NCBI GenBank assembly: GCA_903903715.1
Contig: CAIUZX010000453.1
Coordinates: 1 to 14,181 of the forward strand
Reading direction: 5' to 3'
DNA from: an uncultured Caulobacterales bacterium
GTDB taxonomy: Bacteria > Pseudomonadota > Alphaproteobacteria > Caulobacterales > Caulobacteraceae
DNA length: 14,181 bases
The notes beneath the pieces are model-generated. The model did not search any database, had not been told where the DNA came from, and saw only the letters and a list, made by a program, of their open reading frames with translations. Within the stretch, counting starts at the first letter, position 1. Each line of letters starts with the position of its first letter. Shown here piece after piece: positions 11,931 to 14,181 of this stretch. Both the position numbers and the translations under genes were made by a program.

Positions 11931-13376
11931 ATGTCGGTTTCTCGGATGTCATTCATGGGTCCTGTCTTGCGCCTGAGCCGTCTTTGCATTCCTGTCCTGG
12001 CTTTGCTGGCCGCCTGTTCCGATCCCGCCGCGCGGACCGAAGCGGGGGCCGTCGCCCCCGGCAGCGCTGGGCTGGTGCAGCCGAACCGCGCCCCGCCGGC
12101 CAACTTCACCACGATGAAGATGAGCTTCAGCCCCGTCGTGAAGCGGGCTGCGCCCGCCGTCGTCAGTGTGTTCAGCCAGCGGACGGTTCGACAGATCGAC
12201 CCCTTCTTCGAGTTCTTTGGGGGAGGCGTGCCGCGCAATCGGGTGGAGGGCTCTCTCGGCTCCGGCTCAATCGTCCGGGCGGACGGGGTGATCGTCACCA
12301 ACAACCACGTGATCGCCGGCGCCGACGAGGTGATGGTCCAGCTCGCCGACAAGCGACAGTTCCCGGCCAAGGTCCTGCTGGCGGATGAACGCTCTGACCT
12401 CGCCGTGCTGAAGATCAATCCCGGCGCTGAAAGCCTGCCGGTGCTGCCGCTGGCTGCGCATGAGCAACTCGAGGTGGGCGACCTCGTTCTTGCCATCGGC
12501 AATCCGTTCGGGGTGGGACAGACCGTGACGAACGGGATCATCTCCGCGCTGGCGCGGACCGAGGTGGGATCGGGGGTCGGCCAGTACATCCAGACCGACG
12601 CCGCCGTGAACCCCGGCAACAGCGGCGGCCCGCTGGTGGACATGGCGGGCAACATCATCGGTGTGAACACCTTCATCGTCTCGCGCTCGGGCTCGAATTC
12701 CGGCGTCAGTTTCGCCATTCCTGCTGCGCTTGTGCAGCGCGTGGTCGAGACGGCGGTAGGCGGGGCCAAATCGCTCGTCCGACCCTGGCTTGGCCTTCAC
12801 ACCAAGGCGGTCGACAGTGAAATCGCCTCCAGCCTCGGCATGGCGAGGCCGGAAGGCGCGGTCGTCACGGCCGTCTATCCCGGCTCGCCGGCGGAAGAGG
12901 CAGGGGTTGGAGTGGGAGATCTCGTGATCTCCGTAGACGGCCAGTCGGTCACGGACGATTCCGGACTTGGCTACGTGGCCCAGACACACCGGATCGGCGA
13001 GAGTCTTTCGCTGAAGCTGCGCAAGGGCGGGGCGGACCGGACGGTCTCCATCCGCCTGCAGGCGCCGCCGGCTTCACCCCCGCGGGATCAGCGCACCCTG
13101 TCGGGCCGCCAGCCCATGCAGGGCGCGACCGTCATCAATCTTTCCCCCGCAGCGGCGGATGAGTTCGGCCTCGATCCCTTCCAGCGCGGCGTGCTGATCA
13201 TCAAGATCGGCAATGGTTTTGCGGCTCGGCTCGGCTTCCAGGCGGGAGACATCCTGCGCAAGGTGAATGGTCGCCCGGTTTCGACGGTGGCGGAGGCGGC
13301 GTCTGCGCTCAGTACGGTGGGCGTCGCTACACTCACAATTGAGCGGAACGGCGAAGAGATCAACGCGCGCTTCTGA
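11931..13376 (+). CDS. DegP/DegQ (HtrA)-family periplasmic serine protease, predicted lipoprotein
   Basis: HtrA proteases degrade or refold misfolded envelope proteins. The 481-residue product starts with a lipoprotein-type signal peptide: Arg5, Arg14 and Arg17, a hydrophobic core, then lipobox Leu26-Ala-Ala-Cys29. The trypsin-like domain (about 65-275) has a complete catalytic triad: His126 in TNNHVI, Asp156 in ERSDLAVL and Ser231 in NPGNSGGPL. Two PDZ domains follow, at about 285-378 (PWLGLH, PGSPAEEAGVGVGDLV) and 390-478 (RGVLIIKI, AARLGFQAGDILRKVNGRPV). The segment between strands near residue 95 is short, closer to DegQ than to DegP with its long LA loop. A GGTGGA motif precedes the ATG; later in-frame ATGs at 11946 and 11955 are possible. 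No clear promoter is visible in the 70-nt gap. Confidence 0.93.
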   Translation: MSVSRMSFMGPVLRLSRLCIPVLALLAACSDPAARTEAGAVAPGSAGLVQPNRAPPANFTTMKMSFSPVVKRAAPAVVSVFSQRTVRQIDPFFEFFGGGVPRNRVEGSLGSGSIVRADGVIVTNNHVIAGADEVMVQLADKRQFPAKVLLADERSDLAVLKINPGAESLPVLPLAAHEQLEVGDLVLAIGNPFGVGQTVTNGIISALARTEVGSGVGQYIQTDAAVNPGNSGGPLVDMAGNIIGVNTFIVSRSGSNSGVSFAIPAALVQRVVETAVGGAKSLVRPWLGLHTKAVDSEIASSLGMARPEGAVVTAVYPGSPAEEAGVGVGDLVISVDGQSVTDDSGLGYVAQTHRIGESLSLKLRKGGADRTVSIRLQAPPASPPRDQRTLSGRQPMQGATVINLSPAAADEFGLDPFQRGVLIIKIGNGFAARLGFQAGDILRKVNGRPVSTVAEAASALSTVGVATLTIERNGEEINARF

Positions 13377-13460
13377 TCTACTGCGACAGGCGGATGACGG
13401 CGCAGCTTTCGGCCTCTAAGGTCGCCCACTTACGCGCCACCCCATTCGGACCCTAGTCAT

Positions 13461-14181
13461 ATGGCTGATCTCTTCGAAGCTGCTGGCCTGTCGCCGCCGG
13501 ATCCGCCCGGCAAGGACGATGCGGCGCGGCCTCTGGCGGACCGGCTGCGTCCTGCGGCCCTCGCCGAGGTGGTGGGCCAGCAGCACCTTCTGGGCGCAGA
13601 CGGGCCGATCGGGCGGATGGCGGCGGCGGGTAGGTTGTCCTCGATGGTCCTGTGGGGCCCGCCGGGGGTCGGCAAGACCACCATCGCGCGCCTGCTCGCC
13701 CAGACGGCGGGATACGACTTCCAGCAGCTCTCCGCCGTATTTTCCGGCGTTGCGGACCTCAAGAAGGCCTTCGATCAGGCACGGACGCGTCGGCAGATGG
13801 GCCGCGCAACCCTGATGTTCGTGGACGAGATACACCGCTTCAACCGCGCCCAGCAGGACGGTTTCCTGCCCTTTGTGGAGGAAGGGGTGATCACCTTGGT
13901 CGGCGCCACGACCGAGAACCCCTCGTTTGAGCTGAACGGCGCGCTTTTGTCCCGCTGTCAGGTGTTCGTGCTGAACCGGTTGGGGGAGGGGGATCTGGAC
14001 GCCCTGCTCAGCCGGGCCGAGGACCTGACGGGGAAGGCGCTGCCCCTGGACGCCGCTGGGCGGCAGGCGCTGGTCGACATGGCAGACGGCGACGGCCGCC
14101 ACGTCCTGACCCTGGCCGAGACCCTGTTCGCCATCGGCGGCGAGCAAAAGCTTGATCCCGCAGGCCTTGGGGCGCTTTTGA
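13461..14181 (+). CDS. rarA: Replication-associated recombination protein A (RarA/MgsA), 3' end truncated by window edge
   Basis: RarA is a AAA+ ATPase related to clamp-loader and RuvB-type proteins that acts at stalled replication forks. The visible 240 codons start MADLFEAAGL and contain PLADRLRPAALAEVVGQQHLLG (24-45) and Walker A GPPGVGKT (66-73). Walker B follows as LMFVDEIHRFN (118-128), then sensor 1 GATTENPSFELN (148-159) and an arginine-finger region ALLSRCQVF (161-169). The sensor-2 region reads ADGDGRHVLTLAE (208-220). The remaining C-terminal oligomerisation part, about 190 residues in relatives, lies beyond the window. The ATG at 13461 has only a weak binding site. It lies 84 nt after the protease gene; I recall protease-rarA adjacency downstream of rplQ in other alphaproteobacteria. 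Confidence 0.95.
   Translation, partial: MADLFEAAGLSPPDPPGKDDAARPLADRLRPAALAEVVGQQHLLGADGPIGRMAAAGRLSSMVLWGPPGVGKTTIARLLAQTAGYDFQQLSAVFSGVADLKKAFDQARTRRQMGRATLMFVDEIHRFNRAQQDGFLPFVEEGVITLVGATTENPSFELNGALLSRCQVFVLNRLGEGDLDALLSRAEDLTGKALPLDAAGRQALVDMADGDGRHVLTLAETLFAIGGEQKLDPAGLGALL

Noticed and set aside
1..14181. Novel defence, mobile or biosynthetic system
   Set aside because: Every gene is a recognisable housekeeping or common envelope/repair family in expected order. I see no transposase, integrase, repeat array, toxin-antitoxin pair or unexplained coding region.

Overview
This is a compact, GC-rich stretch of alphaproteobacterial chromosome, with every supported gene on the + strand. It carries the distal S10, complete spc and alpha ribosomal-protein gene clusters, followed by three non-ribosomal genes. 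Three things point to Caulobacterales (Caulobacter, Phenylobacterium or Brevundimonas relatives; genus not resolvable from here). First, gene order: adk sits between secY and rpsM, and rpmJ, infA and rpsD are absent from the cluster. Second, the proteins: adenylate kinase is short and lacks a full LID, S14 is the zinc-free type, and S5 has an N-terminal extension. Third, one intergenic promoter closely matches the Caulobacter housekeeping sigma-73 consensus as I recall it.

Positions 1-2360 hold rpsC (5' end cut by the window edge), rplP, rpmC, rpsQ, rplN and rplX, tightly packed with two 1-nt overlaps. Positions 2353-7384 hold rplE, rpsN, rpsH, rplF, rplR, rpsE, rpmD, rplO and secY. This looks like one co-transcribed block, interrupted by a strong 10-bp stem-loop between rpmD and rplO. 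adk follows at 7457-8023 after a second perfect stem-loop. Positions 8219-10561 hold the alpha cluster (rpsM, rpsK, rpoA, rplQ). It is preceded by a 195-nt gap with an AT-rich element, a good promoter and a GC-rich leader that can fold into a three-way junction ending in six T residues. This leader is the most interesting non-coding signal in the window.

Positions 10607-14181 hold an MFS exporter of the TetA-like DHA1 type, a DegP/DegQ-type periplasmic serine protease made as a predicted lipoprotein, and the first 240 codons of the AAA+ ATPase RarA (MgsA), cut by the window edge.

The ribosomal proteins, RNA polymerase alpha, the SecY translocon and adenylate kinase form the usual growth-related cluster: translation machinery, transcription, membrane insertion of nascent proteins and nucleotide balance. 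The protease and RarA serve envelope protein quality control and stalled-fork maintenance. I see no defence system, mobile element, CRISPR array, tRNA or rRNA, and no new multi-gene system. No stretch over 300 bases lacks a gene; the longest gap is 195 nt (8024-8218). The points worth a second look are regulatory RNA structures and small lineage-specific protein features.
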